Below are positions 44,133 through 53,441 of a stretch of DNA of 64,000 nucleotides, in pieces; the stretch's first letter is position 1; every line of letters begins with the position of its first letter. The notes under the pieces were generated by a model. It was not told the origin of the DNA. It ran no database searches and saw nothing but the letters and a program-made list of their open reading frames with translations. The translations under genes and the position numbers were made by a program. Source of the stretch: an uncultured Paracoccaceae bacterium (GTDB lineage Bacteria > Pseudomonadota > Alphaproteobacteria > Rhodobacterales > Rhodobacteraceae); assembly GCA_951812615.1 (NCBI GenBank), contig CATOSU010000002.1, positions 1,240,001 through 1,304,000 of the forward strand, in the 5' to 3' direction.

Positions 44133-44921
44133 ATGAACGATCTGGACGATGCCTATGCCAATCGCGCGTATATCGACCGCGCGGATGATTATCCGCCGCG
44201 CTGGGAGGCTGCGGCACAGGTGTTTCGCGCATCTTTAGGGGACCGGGCCCGGATTGGCCTGAGCTATGGGGCGGGAGATCGGGAAGTGTTCGATCTGTTT
44301 CATCCCCAGGGGGCTGTGCTGGGGACGCTGGTGTTCATCCACGGCGGATACTGGCGGATGTTCGACCGCACCAGCTGGTCTCATCTGGCGGCGGGTGCCA
44401 TGGCGCGTGGCTGGTCGGTGGCGATGCCGTCCTATGATCTGTGCCCGCAGGTGCGGATCGGCGACATCACGGCCCAGATTTCGGCCGCGGTTCAGGCCGT
44501 TGCTGCGTTGACGGAGGGGCCGATATCGGTGACCGGGCACAGCGCGGGGGGCCATTTGACGGCCCGGATGGTGGACCCGGCGGTCCTGCCCGCAGATATG
44601 GCCGGCCGGCTGCACGCGGTTGTTCCGATCTCGCCCCTGTCTGACCTACGTCCGTTCCTGCGGACATCGATGAACGAAGATTTCGGCCTGTCCATGGCAG
44701 ATGCCGAGGCCGAAAGCCCGATATATACAAAAAACCGCCATACGGCCCGCGTGGCGGTCTGGGTCGGTGCGGATGAAAGGCCCGTCTTCCTCGACCAGGC
44801 GCGATGGCTGAGCGAGGCCTGGGGGGAGGATATGGTCATTGCGCCCGGGCGGCATCATTTCGACGTGATCGACGCGCTGGAAGATCCGGCCAGCAATCTG
44901 GTTCGGCTGCTGACGGGCTGA
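44133..44921 (+). CDS. Alpha/beta hydrolase (esterase / kynurenine-formamidase-like)
   Basis: A 262-residue hydrolase with HGGYW (oxyanion, HSL/formamidase type), nucleophile Ser in GHSAGG, a late Asp in VWVGADERP and His in APGRHHFDVID. Overall it resembles bacterial arylformamidase/ carboxylesterase proteins. No signal peptide. It is divergent from gabD and convergent with the RTX gene, with seven bases between stops. No other tryptophan-degradation gene is nearby, so the specific substrate is not assigned. Confidence 0.82.
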   Translation: MNDLDDAYANRAYIDRADDYPPRWEAAAQVFRASLGDRARIGLSYGAGDREVFDLFHPQGAVLGTLVFIHGGYWRMFDRTSWSHLAAGAMARGWSVAMPSYDLCPQVRIGDITAQISAAVQAVAALTEGPISVTGHSAGGHLTARMVDPAVLPADMAGRLHAVVPISPLSDLRPFLRTSMNEDFGLSMADAEAESPIYTKNRHTARVAVWVGADERPVFLDQARWLSEAWGEDMVIAPGRHHFDVIDALEDPASNLVRLLTG

Positions 44922-44927
44922 GACAGC

Positions 44928-45917
44928 TCAGAACACGAAATCGCCCACAAAGTCGATATCGGCCTGCGTCAGCCCTTCAAGAACCACTTGAGTCACGCCA
45001 GCGTCGATCAAAAGATCGGTGCCGTCATTTATCTGTGAAAAGACCAGATCGCCCGCGCCGACTGCGGCATAGGAAAAATCCAAAACGTCCGTGCCCGATA
45101 CAAAATCCATCACCGTGTCGCGCGCCCCGTCGGCTTCGAACTGGAACACGTCGGCATCGGCGCCACCGGTCAGGACGTCATCGTCCAGTCCGCCGTTGAT
45201 GGTGTCGGCGCCGGCGCCACCCGTCACGATGTCTGATCCGGCGTGGGCATACAGCGAATCGTTGCCGGCCCCGCCTGTCACCGTGTCGTTGCCACCGCCC
45301 CCGATCACGGTGTCATTCCCCGCGCCGCCCAGGATCAGGTCTGTGTCATCCGAGGCCGGGCTTACCGCTATGTTCGTGTCGCCGTAGATCAGGTCGTTCC
45401 CGCCACCGCCGCGGATCGTATCGCTTCCCGACTGGCCATACAGCACATCCGCCCCGGCTCGGCCCGAGATCATGTCGTCCAGCGACGTGCCCCACAGATG
45501 GTCGTCGCCCCCGGCCCCGGTCAATGTCAGCCCGCCGGTCAGATCGATGCTGGTGCCGTCGCCGAATATGACGGTTTCGATCGAGACGAAATTCATGTGT
45601 TCGGAAATCAGGACACTGTCGCCGGTTGCATCGAAATTGAGGACCAGTTGATCAGCACTGTTGGTGGTCAGACGCACATCGCTGGCCGAGTAGCCAAGGA
45701 TCAGTAGCCGGTCATTGGTGCCGTTCATTCCGTCACCGACGATGTCGGTCCCGCCACCGCGCGCATAGATATAAAGGTCGTCCCCGGTGCCGCCGAACAG
45801 GGTGTCGTTGCCACCAGACCCGAACAGGGTATCGTTTCCGTCCAGACCGTTGATCCGGTCCCCGTCCGCGGTCCCGATCAGCAGTTCGGAATTCACAGTG
45901 CCGTCAATGCTCGCCAT
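44928..45917 (-). CDS. Calcium-binding RTX (hemolysin-type) secreted protein
   Basis: A 329-residue acidic protein built of GGxGxDxxx nonapeptide repeats in three groups (residues about 20-50, 128-175, 188-260; e.g. LDGNDTLFGSGGNDTLFGG). These fold as calcium-filled beta-rolls outside the cell. There is no signal peptide; the C-terminus (residues about 265-329, ending DFVGDFVF) resembles a type I secretion signal region. No enzyme domain is present. The type I exporter is not adjacent. Roles in adhesion or biofilm are inferred. Confidence 0.9.
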   Translation of the reverse strand: MASIDGTVNSELLIGTADGDRINGLDGNDTLFGSGGNDTLFGGTGDDLYIYARGGGTDIVGDGMNGTNDRLLILGYSASDVRLTTNSADQLVLNFDATGDSVLISEHMNFVSIETVIFGDGTSIDLTGGLTLTGAGGDDHLWGTSLDDMISGRAGADVLYGQSGSDTIRGGGGNDLIYGDTNIAVSPASDDTDLILGGAGNDTVIGGGGNDTVTGGAGNDSLYAHAGSDIVTGGAGADTINGGLDDDVLTGGADADVFQFEADGARDTVMDFVSGTDVLDFSYAAVGAGDLVFSQINDGTDLLIDAGVTQVVLEGLTQADIDFVGDFVF

Positions 45918-46224
45918 CGTGCCAGGTCCTCGTGTGCGGTTGATGTGGGATCTGACCGGAGCATTTGGTGGCGTGCAATACGCAGGTGTTTATTGCCCCT
46001 GCCATATGCCGTGCGTTGAGTGGCGCCTGTGTGTCGTCACCGCTGCCCGCCCCGGCAAATCCGGATGGCATTGCGACATGCGGATGTCGCGTCCGGAACA
46101 GATTGCGGCGCCGGGCTGTTCCATATACGCCCCGGCCCCCGGCGATGGCGTCGCCGGACAACGGGCCCGTCTTCTGACACACAGTCCTGTACGCCGGGAC
46201 CTTTCTGCAAAGGAGGGTCACGAC
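45918..46224. other. 307-bp divergent intergenic region RTX/creatinase
   Basis: It has no credible gene. It holds a 7-bp perfect inverted repeat, CCGGCGA-TGGCG-TCGCCGG (46139-46157), and the AAGGAGG site for the creatinase. The promoters could not be placed with confidence. Confidence 0.5.
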
Positions 46225-47448
46225 ATGACCGCCCATTTTTCTCCCCGCCCGGATCACTACCGTTTTCACAACGGCGAAAAGGCGCCATTGCCATTTCCGG
46301 ATGCCGAATATGACGTCCGCCTTGCCGGTCTGCGCCGCATTCTGGCTGAAACCGGGGCCGAGGCCGCCGTTCTCACGTCGATGCACAATATCGCCTACTA
46401 TTCGGGCTTTCTGTACTGCGCTTTTGGCCGGCCTTACGCGCTGGTTGTGACACCGGACAGTTCGGTGACCATCAGCGCCGGGATTGATGCCGGTCAGCCC
46501 TGGCGCCGGTGCCACGGCGACAACATCACTTATACCGACTGGCAGCGCGGCAATTTCTGGCGGGCGATCAGGTCGGTCACGGGAACGGGCCGGACCATCG
46601 GGTTCGAAGGCGATCACCTGACCCGGCAGCAGGGCGATCAGCTGGACACATTCCTTGCGCCGGCATCAACTGTCGATCTGTCTGCGGACACGATGCGACA
46701 GCGGATGCACAAAAGCGCGGCTGAGCTGGAACTCATCCGCGCCGGTGCTGCGGTGGCTGATACCGGCGGCTATGCAATCCGTGACGCGATCCGCCCCGGT
46801 GTGCGGGAACTGGATGTTGCCATGGCCGGGCGCGACGCGATGGAGACCGAGATTGCGCGCCGGTTTCCCGACGCCGAATACCGCGATACCTGGGTCTGGT
46901 TTCAGTCGGGGCTGAATACCGATGGGGCGCATAATCCGGTCACGGCCCGGAAGCTGACCAATGGCGATATCCTGTCGCTCAACACGTTCCCGATGATTTC
47001 CGGCTATTACACCGCGCTGGAGCGCACCCTGTTTCTTGGCGAAGTGGACGAGGCCAGTCTCGGGGTTTGGCAGGCCAATGTTGCAGCCCATGAGTTCGGA
47101 ATGTCGCTTTTGCGGCCCGGCGCGACCTGTGCCGAAATTACCCACGCGATAAACGGGTTTCTTGCCGAACGCGATCTGCTGCAGTACCGGACATTTGGCT
47201 ATGGCCATTCTTTCGGCATTCTCAGCCATTACTACGGGCGCGAGGCCGGGCTGGAACTGCGCGAGGATATCGACACCGTTCTGAAGCCGGGCATGGTGAT
47301 TTCGATGGAGCCGATGCTGACTGTTCCGGTGGATCAGCCGGGCGCCGGTGGATACCGCGAACATGACATCCTGATCATCACCGAAGACGGGGCCGAGAAC
47401 ATCACCGGATATCCCTATGGACCGGACCATAACGTTATTGCCGTCTGA
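46225..47448 (+). CDS. Creatinase (creatine amidinohydrolase)
   Basis: Hydrolyses creatine to sarcosine and urea. The 407 residues match the pita-bread M24-fold creatinase over their length: NIAYYSGFLYCAFGRPYALV, QPWRRCHGDNITYTDWQR, the base His236 in NTDGAHNPVT, GYYTALERTLFLG, and FGYGHSFGILSHYYGREAG. The metal ligands of true M24 peptidases are not needed here. ATG 46225 follows AAGGAGG; the longer frame from 45787 is antisense to the RTX gene and is rejected. A MetE-like gene follows by 133 bases. No creatininase or sarcosine oxidase gene is in the window. Confidence 0.93.
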   Translation: MTAHFSPRPDHYRFHNGEKAPLPFPDAEYDVRLAGLRRILAETGAEAAVLTSMHNIAYYSGFLYCAFGRPYALVVTPDSSVTISAGIDAGQPWRRCHGDNITYTDWQRGNFWRAIRSVTGTGRTIGFEGDHLTRQQGDQLDTFLAPASTVDLSADTMRQRMHKSAAELELIRAGAAVADTGGYAIRDAIRPGVRELDVAMAGRDAMETEIARRFPDAEYRDTWVWFQSGLNTDGAHNPVTARKLTNGDILSLNTFPMISGYYTALERTLFLGEVDEASLGVWQANVAAHEFGMSLLRPGATCAEITHAINGFLAERDLLQYRTFGYGHSFGILSHYYGREAGLELREDIDTVLKPGMVISMEPMLTVPVDQPGAGGYREHDILIITEDGAENITGYPYGPDHNVIAV

Positions 47449-47581
47449 CACCTGCCAGCAGCGGGGCCGCGTGGGTTTTTGCGTGGCGGCTCCGCTGCTC
47501 CTGCGGCTTGAGCGCGGTGTGAATGTCATTCAGTGTGGGACCTGATCCGACATTGAACCGCTCGCAAAGGATATCCGTGCC

Positions 47582-48649
47582 ATGGCCTCTTCTCTCCGGA
47601 CAACCTGCATAGGCGCCTACCCCAAGCCGGATTACGTCCCGATCCGCGACTGGTTCCAGATCAACGAGGGGCTGACGGCCACGTCGGGCGAAGTGACCCG
47701 GCGCGCCAATGAAACCCAGCGCCTGCAGGACGCCGAGACCGAGGCGTTGTATGTCAAGGCCACCAAGGCGGCGGTGGATGATCAGGTTGCCTGCGGTGTC
47801 GATATTCCGACCGACGGGGAGCAACGGCGCGAAAACTATATCCACTATCATTGCCGCCATCTGACCGGGTTCGATTTCGTCAACCTGACCAGCCGGGTTT
47901 TGCGCGACGGTGCCTATACCGCCGAACTGCCCACGATCACCGGACCGATTGCACCCGAAGGGTCGCATTTTCTGGATACCGATTTCAGGATCGCCCAGGG
48001 GTTTACCGACCGGCCGGTGAAGATCACGGTTCCCGGCCCCACGACCATCATGGATACCTGTGCTGATGCGCATTACGACAACCCGCGCAGGCTGGCCTTT
48101 GATCTCGCGGCAGCGCTGAATTTCGAGATCCGGGCGCTGGCCGCGGCTGGCTGTAAGTACATACAGGTCGACGAACCGCTCTTTGCCCGCAATGTAGAGC
48201 GGGCGCTGGATTACGGCGTGGATTGTCTGGATCTGTGTTTCGACGGCCTGCCCGATGATGTCACCCGGGTGATGCACATGTGTTGCGGCTATCCCGGGCA
48301 TCTCGACGACGAAGAATATCACAAGGCGGATCCCGGCTGTTACGCCCGGTTGGCCGAGGCCGTGGACCGGTCCAGCGTGCATCAGATTTCGCTGGAAGAT
48401 GCCCATCGTCACAACGATCTGACCCTGCTGGAGAAATTTCCGAACTCAACCGTGATTTTCGGCTCGGTCGCGATCGCGGAAAGCCGGGTGGAAACGGTCG
48501 AAGAGATTGCCGCGCGGCTGACGGCCGCGTTGCAGCACATCGACCGCGACCGCCTGATCGCGGCCCCCGATTGCGGGCTGGCGATGCTGGGTCGTGATCT
48601 GGCGATGGAAAAACTGACGAACCTGTGCTCCGCGGCCCGTCAGGTCTGA
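47582..48649 (+). CDS. Cobalamin-independent methionine-synthase-like (MetE C-terminal domain) protein
   Basis: A 355-residue single-domain MetE-family protein, about half the length of MetE and so lacking its N-terminal half. It has the zinc-site elements HMCCGYPGH and PDCGLAMLGRD and the barrel strand VDEPLF. Such stand-alone proteins transfer methyl or alkyl groups between thiols and other donors. Downstream of creatinase, a role in methyl-group metabolism from sarcosine/betaine-type compounds is possible but unproven. A probable promoter-like gap of 133 bases separates the genes. Confidence 0.8.
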   Translation: MASSLRTTCIGAYPKPDYVPIRDWFQINEGLTATSGEVTRRANETQRLQDAETEALYVKATKAAVDDQVACGVDIPTDGEQRRENYIHYHCRHLTGFDFVNLTSRVLRDGAYTAELPTITGPIAPEGSHFLDTDFRIAQGFTDRPVKITVPGPTTIMDTCADAHYDNPRRLAFDLAAALNFEIRALAAAGCKYIQVDEPLFARNVERALDYGVDCLDLCFDGLPDDVTRVMHMCCGYPGHLDDEEYHKADPGCYARLAEAVDRSSVHQISLEDAHRHNDLTLLEKFPNSTVIFGSVAIAESRVETVEEIAARLTAALQHIDRDRLIAAPDCGLAMLGRDLAMEKLTNLCSAARQV

Positions 48650-48744
48650 GGCCCCATTGGCAATGTTTTCCGGACTTTCATTTCGCAAGCCCATTTGCGA
48701 GACTTCCGCAAAATCCGGATCTGCGGCGATGTAAATTGTCGTAA

Positions 48745-48761
48745 CATTTACTATGTAAGTG
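48745..48761. promoter_or_regulatory. Imperfect palindrome upstream of the coiled-coil gene
   Basis: CATTTAC-TAT-GTAAGTG, one mismatch, 28 bases before ATG 48790 in an AT-rich stretch. It could be an operator for the cluster that follows. Assigned only from symmetry and position. Confidence 0.35.
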
Positions 48762-48789
48762 CTAAGTTTTTGAAAGAAGGGGAGTAAAC

Positions 48790-49866
48790 ATGGCCAATTT
48801 CGACCAACTCGTCCGCGAGTCGCAGGCACAGGTGGCCAAGGCCCAGTCGGAGATTGAAACGGTAACCAGCCGGATCGAGGCCGCACGCTCCAAGATCGAG
48901 GCTGGTGAGAACGCCGATATCGACATTGAAAACGCCACGCTCGAAGACGTGCATGCCCATACCGACGTGATGAACGCCAATATCGCCGAGCTGATCATGG
49001 GCCTTGATGATGTCACTGCCGCGTTCTCCAAGGACTTCGACGAGATGCGCAACAAGACGGGCTGGGAAAGCTTCGTAGGTGTTTTCGCCAAGGCGAAATC
49101 CGAGTCGATGCGCCAGGAACGGATGCGCACCGCCAATATCGACGACAAGCTACAGGACCTGATCTCCAAGTCCGACGTGATCGTGCAGTTGCTGGAAGGT
49201 CAGCTGTCCATGCTGGAAGAGCAGAAGACCAAGGTTGAAACGAACCTATCTGGCACGCTGGATGAACGCGAGGCCGTGGTAGGTGAACTGGAACAGGTGC
49301 GTGCGGATATCCTCGGGATGGACCCGAAGATTATCGAGCTGGAAAACAAGATCAGTGTTGAACAGGACGCCGCAGAGCGCACCAAGCTGGAAACCGAACT
49401 GGCGGAGCTGAACGCCAGGTACAACGAGATGGTTCAGCAGGAGCAGGTCAAGCTGGCCCGGTCGCAGACGCTGGAACGCTATATCGAAAAGGGCAAGACC
49501 TGGGTCGATTCGCTGCAGAATCAGGCGGCGACCCAGATGGTCCTGATCAACAAGCTTCAGACGGATACCAAACAGCGGGTCGTTCTGTATGACGCCTTGT
49601 CGAAATCCCTGAAAACCGCGCAGCAACAGGATGTGGCCCACCGCATCAACGAGATTGGCGTGAAAACCGACCAGGAAGCACAGACCGCCATGGCCGCCAT
49701 CGGTACCGCCACCAATCAGAGGATGGCCGACATGCTGGAAGCGCATGAGGACCACATGGTTTTTGCCCGCGATGTGCTGGAGGCCAAGGCCAAGGCCGAC
49801 GAACGCTTTGCGCGGCGCTTTCAGGCGATTGTCGAGAAACATGACAAGAACCTCTATGGAGGGTGA
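48790..49866 (+). CDS. Long coiled-coil protein (TelA-like appearance), first gene of uncharacterised cluster
   Basis: A 358-residue, almost wholly helical protein rich in Glu, Gln, Lys and Ala, with heptad-like segments at about residues 10-45, 130-230 and 280-350. It has no signal peptide or membrane helix. The pattern recalls TelA/toxic-anion-resistance and PspA-like cytosolic proteins, but no decisive motif is present. A strong RBS (AAGGGGAG) precedes the ATG. It starts a run of same-strand genes extending to 57924, of which several are membrane proteins and one an AAA+ ATPase. Function unknown. Confidence 0.75.
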   Translation: MANFDQLVRESQAQVAKAQSEIETVTSRIEAARSKIEAGENADIDIENATLEDVHAHTDVMNANIAELIMGLDDVTAAFSKDFDEMRNKTGWESFVGVFAKAKSESMRQERMRTANIDDKLQDLISKSDVIVQLLEGQLSMLEEQKTKVETNLSGTLDEREAVVGELEQVRADILGMDPKIIELENKISVEQDAAERTKLETELAELNARYNEMVQQEQVKLARSQTLERYIEKGKTWVDSLQNQAATQMVLINKLQTDTKQRVVLYDALSKSLKTAQQQDVAHRINEIGVKTDQEAQTAMAAIGTATNQRMADMLEAHEDHMVFARDVLEAKAKADERFARRFQAIVEKHDKNLYGG

Positions 49867-49870
49867 TGCG

Positions 49871-50074
49871 ATGGTTTCCGCAAGTCGTGGCAGCCGTCGA
49901 AAGTGGCCGTTGCTGATCGCGGTTGATGCGGTCTTTGCCCTGATCCTCGCCGCGCTGATGAACAGCGTTGCGGTTGCAGTTCTCGCCCTGTCCGGACTGG
50001 CCGCCGCAACCGTCATGTTTCTCCGCCGGCGCCCGGCGGCGCGGACCGGGCCTATCACCGATGGTTTCGAATGA
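49871..50074 (+). CDS. Small two-helix membrane protein
   Basis: A 67-residue protein with basic N-terminus (MVSASRGSRRKW) and one or two membrane helices (LLIAVDAVFALILAALMNSV; AVAVLALSGLAAATVMF). ATG 49871 has GGAGGG seven bases upstream. It begins four bases after the coiled-coil stop, and its end overlaps the next gene by four bases (ATGA), so it is a genuine part of the operon. No family recognised. Confidence 0.65.
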   Translation: MVSASRGSRRKWPLLIAVDAVFALILAALMNSVAVAVLALSGLAAATVMFLRRRPAARTGPITDGFE

Positions 50075-50289
50075 AGCTCTTTGTCGGCGTTCTCGGGCTT
50101 GCGCTGGTGCTGCTGTTCGGGCTGCACGGGGCGGCGCCGCTGTTTGGTCTGGACGACGGTCTGATCGGGGACTGGGCCGTGGTGGTATTGGTTCTGGTCT
50201 CGCTTCCTCTCGGGGCGCGTATGGCGATCCTGCGGCACAGGGCAAAGCGAAAAACCCGCGAAGAGGCTTCCGTTGCAAACACCAAATGA
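50071..50289 (+). CDS. Small two-helix membrane protein
   Basis: A 72-residue protein with two membrane helices (VGVLGLALVLLFGLHG; WAVVVLVLVSLPLGARMA) and a basic cytosolic tail. It starts with an ATGA overlap with the preceding gene and overlaps the next gene by 17 bases. It is probably a membrane partner of the cluster. No known family seen. Confidence 0.65.
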   Translation: MKLFVGVLGLALVLLFGLHGAAPLFGLDDGLIGDWAVVVLVLVSLPLGARMAILRHRAKRKTREEASVANTK

Positions 50290-51391
50290 CCATGTCGGAC
50301 TGATCGACCTCTATTCCTCGCGCCGGTATTTCCGCAAGTTCGAGACGATCACCCAGCATCTGCTGCGTGTCGCCGGCGTCATGGAGGCCGAAGGGCAGGT
50401 TCAGAAGCACGAGGTAAAGGCGCTGTCGGTTTACCTGCTGGCGCTGACTTACACGTTTCGTGCGCTCAGCATGAAATACCTTCTGGTCGGACGGGACACC
50501 GGCCGGTTTTTCGGATCGCTTCAGATGGACAAACGCGATAGCGGGTTTCCCGTGGCGTCCGAATTGCTGACCATGGCCAACGATGCGCAGCAGGCGAACA
50601 CCCACCTGTCCAACATGCCCTCGGTGGAGGAGCTGAAGAACGAGATGGTGCGCACGATCGTCGGCGAACATCAGGTGCCGACGAAGCTGCAGTTTGCCCT
50701 GTCACAACGGCTCTACTACGAGGAGCTGCTGAAGGGCGGGGTGTTCTGGGCCCAAAACGATCCGGTGTGTGTCTGGCTGGGGGACGTGGCCGGGAACCGG
50801 CGGCGGTATCAGGTTCACTGGGCGGTGTATGACACGCAGATCAACCTGCCGGTGATCTACCTGATGGAGATTGAGGATACCGGGCGGGTGTCGCTGCCCA
50901 AGGATCAGCGGCGCTGGCCCGAGGTGCAGGCGCATCTGATGGCGCAATCGCTGGGCGCGCTGAAGCTGCTGACCATTGCCCGCGGGTTCGACGAGGATTT
51001 CGATGATCTGCATCCCAAGCACCTGCGCCGGATCCATGTCGGGCCGATGTATTCCAGCGCCTTCACCGAACAGACCGGCCCGTTGCGTGAGGTTCTGGCC
51101 GAAGCGATGGCGCCGGAGGGGCAGGACTGGGCCCTGGCCTGGACGACGGAGGAGCTGGAAAGCGAACGGGTGACCGAAGAACGGTCCGGCTGGTTTTCCA
51201 CGGTCGAGCGACAGGTTTTCGCGCTGGATCCGTTTTCCGGCCGGGGGGCGGAAACCGGGGCGACCCGCACACAACGGTCGATCATCCTGCCGCAAAGGCC
51301 GTTTCAGGTGCTGGCCGAACGCAATCCGCCGGGGTTCGCGGATGTACGGAAATTCGTCGTCAGTGATGGCGGCAGCGTTCTGCGGTACTGA
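50273..51391 (+). CDS. Uncharacterised 372-residue cytosolic protein of the AAA+/coiled-coil cluster
   Basis: Not recognised with certainty. The N-terminal part is helical (YFRKFETITQHLLRVAGVME), the middle is mixed alpha/beta (VCVWLGDVAGNRRRYQVHWAVYD), and there is no signal peptide or membrane helix. The TTG at 50273 is preferred: AAGAGG lies six bases upstream, and it overlaps the small membrane gene before it. Position in the cluster suggests a structural or effector component working with the ATPase. It is followed by a REP-like hairpin and the ATPase gene 112 bases on. Confidence 0.65.
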   Translation: MQTPNDHVGLIDLYSSRRYFRKFETITQHLLRVAGVMEAEGQVQKHEVKALSVYLLALTYTFRALSMKYLLVGRDTGRFFGSLQMDKRDSGFPVASELLTMANDAQQANTHLSNMPSVEELKNEMVRTIVGEHQVPTKLQFALSQRLYYEELLKGGVFWAQNDPVCVWLGDVAGNRRRYQVHWAVYDTQINLPVIYLMEIEDTGRVSLPKDQRRWPEVQAHLMAQSLGALKLLTIARGFDEDFDDLHPKHLRRIHVGPMYSSAFTEQTGPLREVLAEAMAPEGQDWALAWTTEELESERVTEERSGWFSTVERQVFALDPFSGRGAETGATRTQRSIILPQRPFQVLAERNPPGFADVRKFVVSDGGSVLRY

Positions 51392-51397
51392 GGCGGC

Positions 51398-51422
51398 AGG
51401 ATGGGTGCCGAGCACCCATCCT
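51398..51422. repeat. REP-like palindrome
   Basis: AGGATGGGTGC at 51398-51408 and GCACCCATCCT at 51412-51422 form a perfect 11-bp hairpin with loop CGA. Such GGTGGG-type palindromes occur as dispersed intergenic repeats in this bacterial group. No T-run follows. It sits in the gap between the 372-residue gene and the ATPase gene. Confidence 0.6.
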
Positions 51423-51503
51423 ACGGGACGGGCGGAAGGCGGGTGCGGGCGGTAGGCCGGGTATGAGTATTTGGACAAAGATGAAGAGACGGGTTGATTT
51501 GAA

Positions 51504-53441
51504 ATGACTTTAACCGCCGACCAGATGGAACTGCGCGAAGAAGATATCCTAAAGCATTACGCTGCCGCTGCCGCCCTGCTCGAGGGGTTCGATCACACGC
51601 CGCGGATCGGCAAGGGCAAGGCCCCGGCGCAGGCCGAGCGGTCTTCCGGGATCGGCACCCGACGGCGGTTCCGGTCCACCACGCCGGGTCTGGTCACCCG
51701 CTCCACCGCCCGGCCCGAAGGCGTGCATTTGCTGGACCGGATCGAAGCGGCGGATGACGGCGACGTTCTGACGTCGCCGGCGCAGGCGGTGGCGACAACG
51801 GCGTTGCGGCGGGCGCTGGCGATTTCGCTGGCGGTGACGGAGATGTTCGGTGAGCAGACCGCACTGGCCGGCCTCAAGCGGGACAATCTGGCCGGTGGGC
51901 TGTCGGCAAATCGCAAGGGCGAGTTTTCCGCGCTGCTGACCGCCGAGGCGCTGATTGCGCTGCATGTTTTTGGCAATGCCGCTGCTTACCTGCTGGCCTC
52001 GCACGCCAGCGAAACCACGGTGGAGGTGGGTGAGGTCGAGGAGGTGCTGACCGACAATGGTCAGCTGGCGCTGCACGGTGCGCTGTGGGAACTGGATCAG
52101 GACATTGCGGCCTTTGCCACCGATGACGCGCGCCTGACCGCCACGATCAGCGCCTATGCCGAACAGCTGATGGAGAAGGTCAGCCTGCGCGCCCAGACCG
52201 CGGCGCATCTTGAGCCCTTCCGCGGGGCCAGCTGGCGGGTGGAGGCGGACGATCTGACGATCAGCGGCTTCACCCCGGCGTCGAAGGCGAAATCGACGAC
52301 CCTGACGATGACCTTCAAGAAGCCGCACGAAGTCGTCGGCAACCACATCGCCAGATATCAGGCGCTGAAGCTGTCCAAAATGCTGATGGCCTATGATTTC
52401 GACCGCCGTCTGAACCCCTTTGCCGAACTGGGCGGGTTTATTTTCACCTTCATGGGCGATGGCAAGCCGGGCACGGGCAAGACCACGCTGATCCAGATGA
52501 TGGCGGGGCTGATCAACGAGTATTGCCAGAATGCGGGCTATCCGTTCCGGTATCAGAACCTGAGCACCGAGAGCATCGACAGCTATCAGGGCAAGTCTGC
52601 ACAGAACGCCAAGGCCTTCATCAACACCGTTCTGGACCCCGGCGTGATCGGGTTCGGCACCATCGACGATATCGACCAGCTGGCCGGCAAGCGCGGGGAT
52701 CGGCAGTCTTCTGCCGGGCAATTGGAGATCACCGCCGTGTTGATGGAGAGCTTTGCCGGGGCCAACACCGTGGTGCGCGGGAACTGCACCTTTGGCATGT
52801 TCTCGAACTACCCCGAGAACGTGGACGACGCCCTGCGCCAGCGGGCCGGGGCGCGGTTCCTGGTGGACGGGCCGCAGACGCGGGACGACTATATCGACAT
52901 CCTCTACCTGCTGATGGGCAAGAACCACGACATCCCGCTGGGCGATCACGAGGTTTACGCGGCGCAGGAAATCAAGACAGCGGTTGCCGCGTCGTTCGAG
53001 TCCCACAATCGCCCGCATGAGGAGGGGTTGCTGCGCGTCTTTGACCAGGTGTCGGACCGGATCGGGGAGCTGGATACAATTGCCAAGATGGGCACGTACC
53101 TGAAAGGTATTCAGGAGGCGGACGACCGGTTCACGGGCCGCGCGATCAAGAACATCACCGACGCGGTCAAGGTGCGCGCGATGGATTTCGAGCTGCCGGA
53201 TGAATGGATGGAGCAACCGGAGCTGTTCCTGTTCAAATCCTACGACGAGAAGAAGGCGATGATCGGGGAGCTGCGGGTGCCGATCACGACCGGGATGGTT
53301 TTGCAGGAGATCAACCGCTACGCGGACAGCGAGTTCCGATATGCCGACAAGTCGGACGAGGTGGCGATTGAGACCATGGTGCGGGAGTTCGGGCGGACGG
53401 AAGAGGCGAAGCGGCGGTATCTGGAGGGGAAGAGCGGGTGA
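51504..53441 (+). CDS. AAA+ ATPase of uncharacterised cluster
   Basis: A 645-residue ATPase. The N-terminal ~300 residues are helical with no known domain. Walker A is GDGKPGTGKTT (about residues 318-328), Walker B-like is GFGTIDDID (about 383), sensor-1 is in FGMFSNYPENVDDA, and an arginine finger candidate is in DDALRQRAGARF. The DDID-type Walker B has Asp where Glu is common. A helical C-terminal lid follows. It is cytosolic and stands in the middle of the cluster, overlapped by the next membrane gene (GTGA), suggesting it drives remodelling of a membrane-linked complex. No close known system recognised. Confidence 0.82.
   Translation: MTLTADQMELREEDILKHYAAAAALLEGFDHTPRIGKGKAPAQAERSSGIGTRRRFRSTTPGLVTRSTARPEGVHLLDRIEAADDGDVLTSPAQAVATTALRRALAISLAVTEMFGEQTALAGLKRDNLAGGLSANRKGEFSALLTAEALIALHVFGNAAAYLLASHASETTVEVGEVEEVLTDNGQLALHGALWELDQDIAAFATDDARLTATISAYAEQLMEKVSLRAQTAAHLEPFRGASWRVEADDLTISGFTPASKAKSTTLTMTFKKPHEVVGNHIARYQALKLSKMLMAYDFDRRLNPFAELGGFIFTFMGDGKPGTGKTTLIQMMAGLINEYCQNAGYPFRYQNLSTESIDSYQGKSAQNAKAFINTVLDPGVIGFGTIDDIDQLAGKRGDRQSSAGQLEITAVLMESFAGANTVVRGNCTFGMFSNYPENVDDALRQRAGARFLVDGPQTRDDYIDILYLLMGKNHDIPLGDHEVYAAQEIKTAVAASFESHNRPHEEGLLRVFDQVSDRIGELDTIAKMGTYLKGIQEADDRFTGRAIKNITDAVKVRAMDFELPDEWMEQPELFLFKSYDEKKAMIGELRVPITTGMVLQEINRYADSEFRYADKSDEVAIETMVREFGRTEEAKRRYLEGKSG

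Noticed and set aside
45787-46224. N-terminal extension of creatinase
   Set aside because: It runs antisense through the RTX repeats; ATG 46225 has an AAGGAGG site and matches the family start.
48790-49866. Firm assignment to TelA (toxic anion resistance)
   Set aside because: Coiled-coil composition alone suggests it; no specific motif was confirmed, and coiled coils give false matches.
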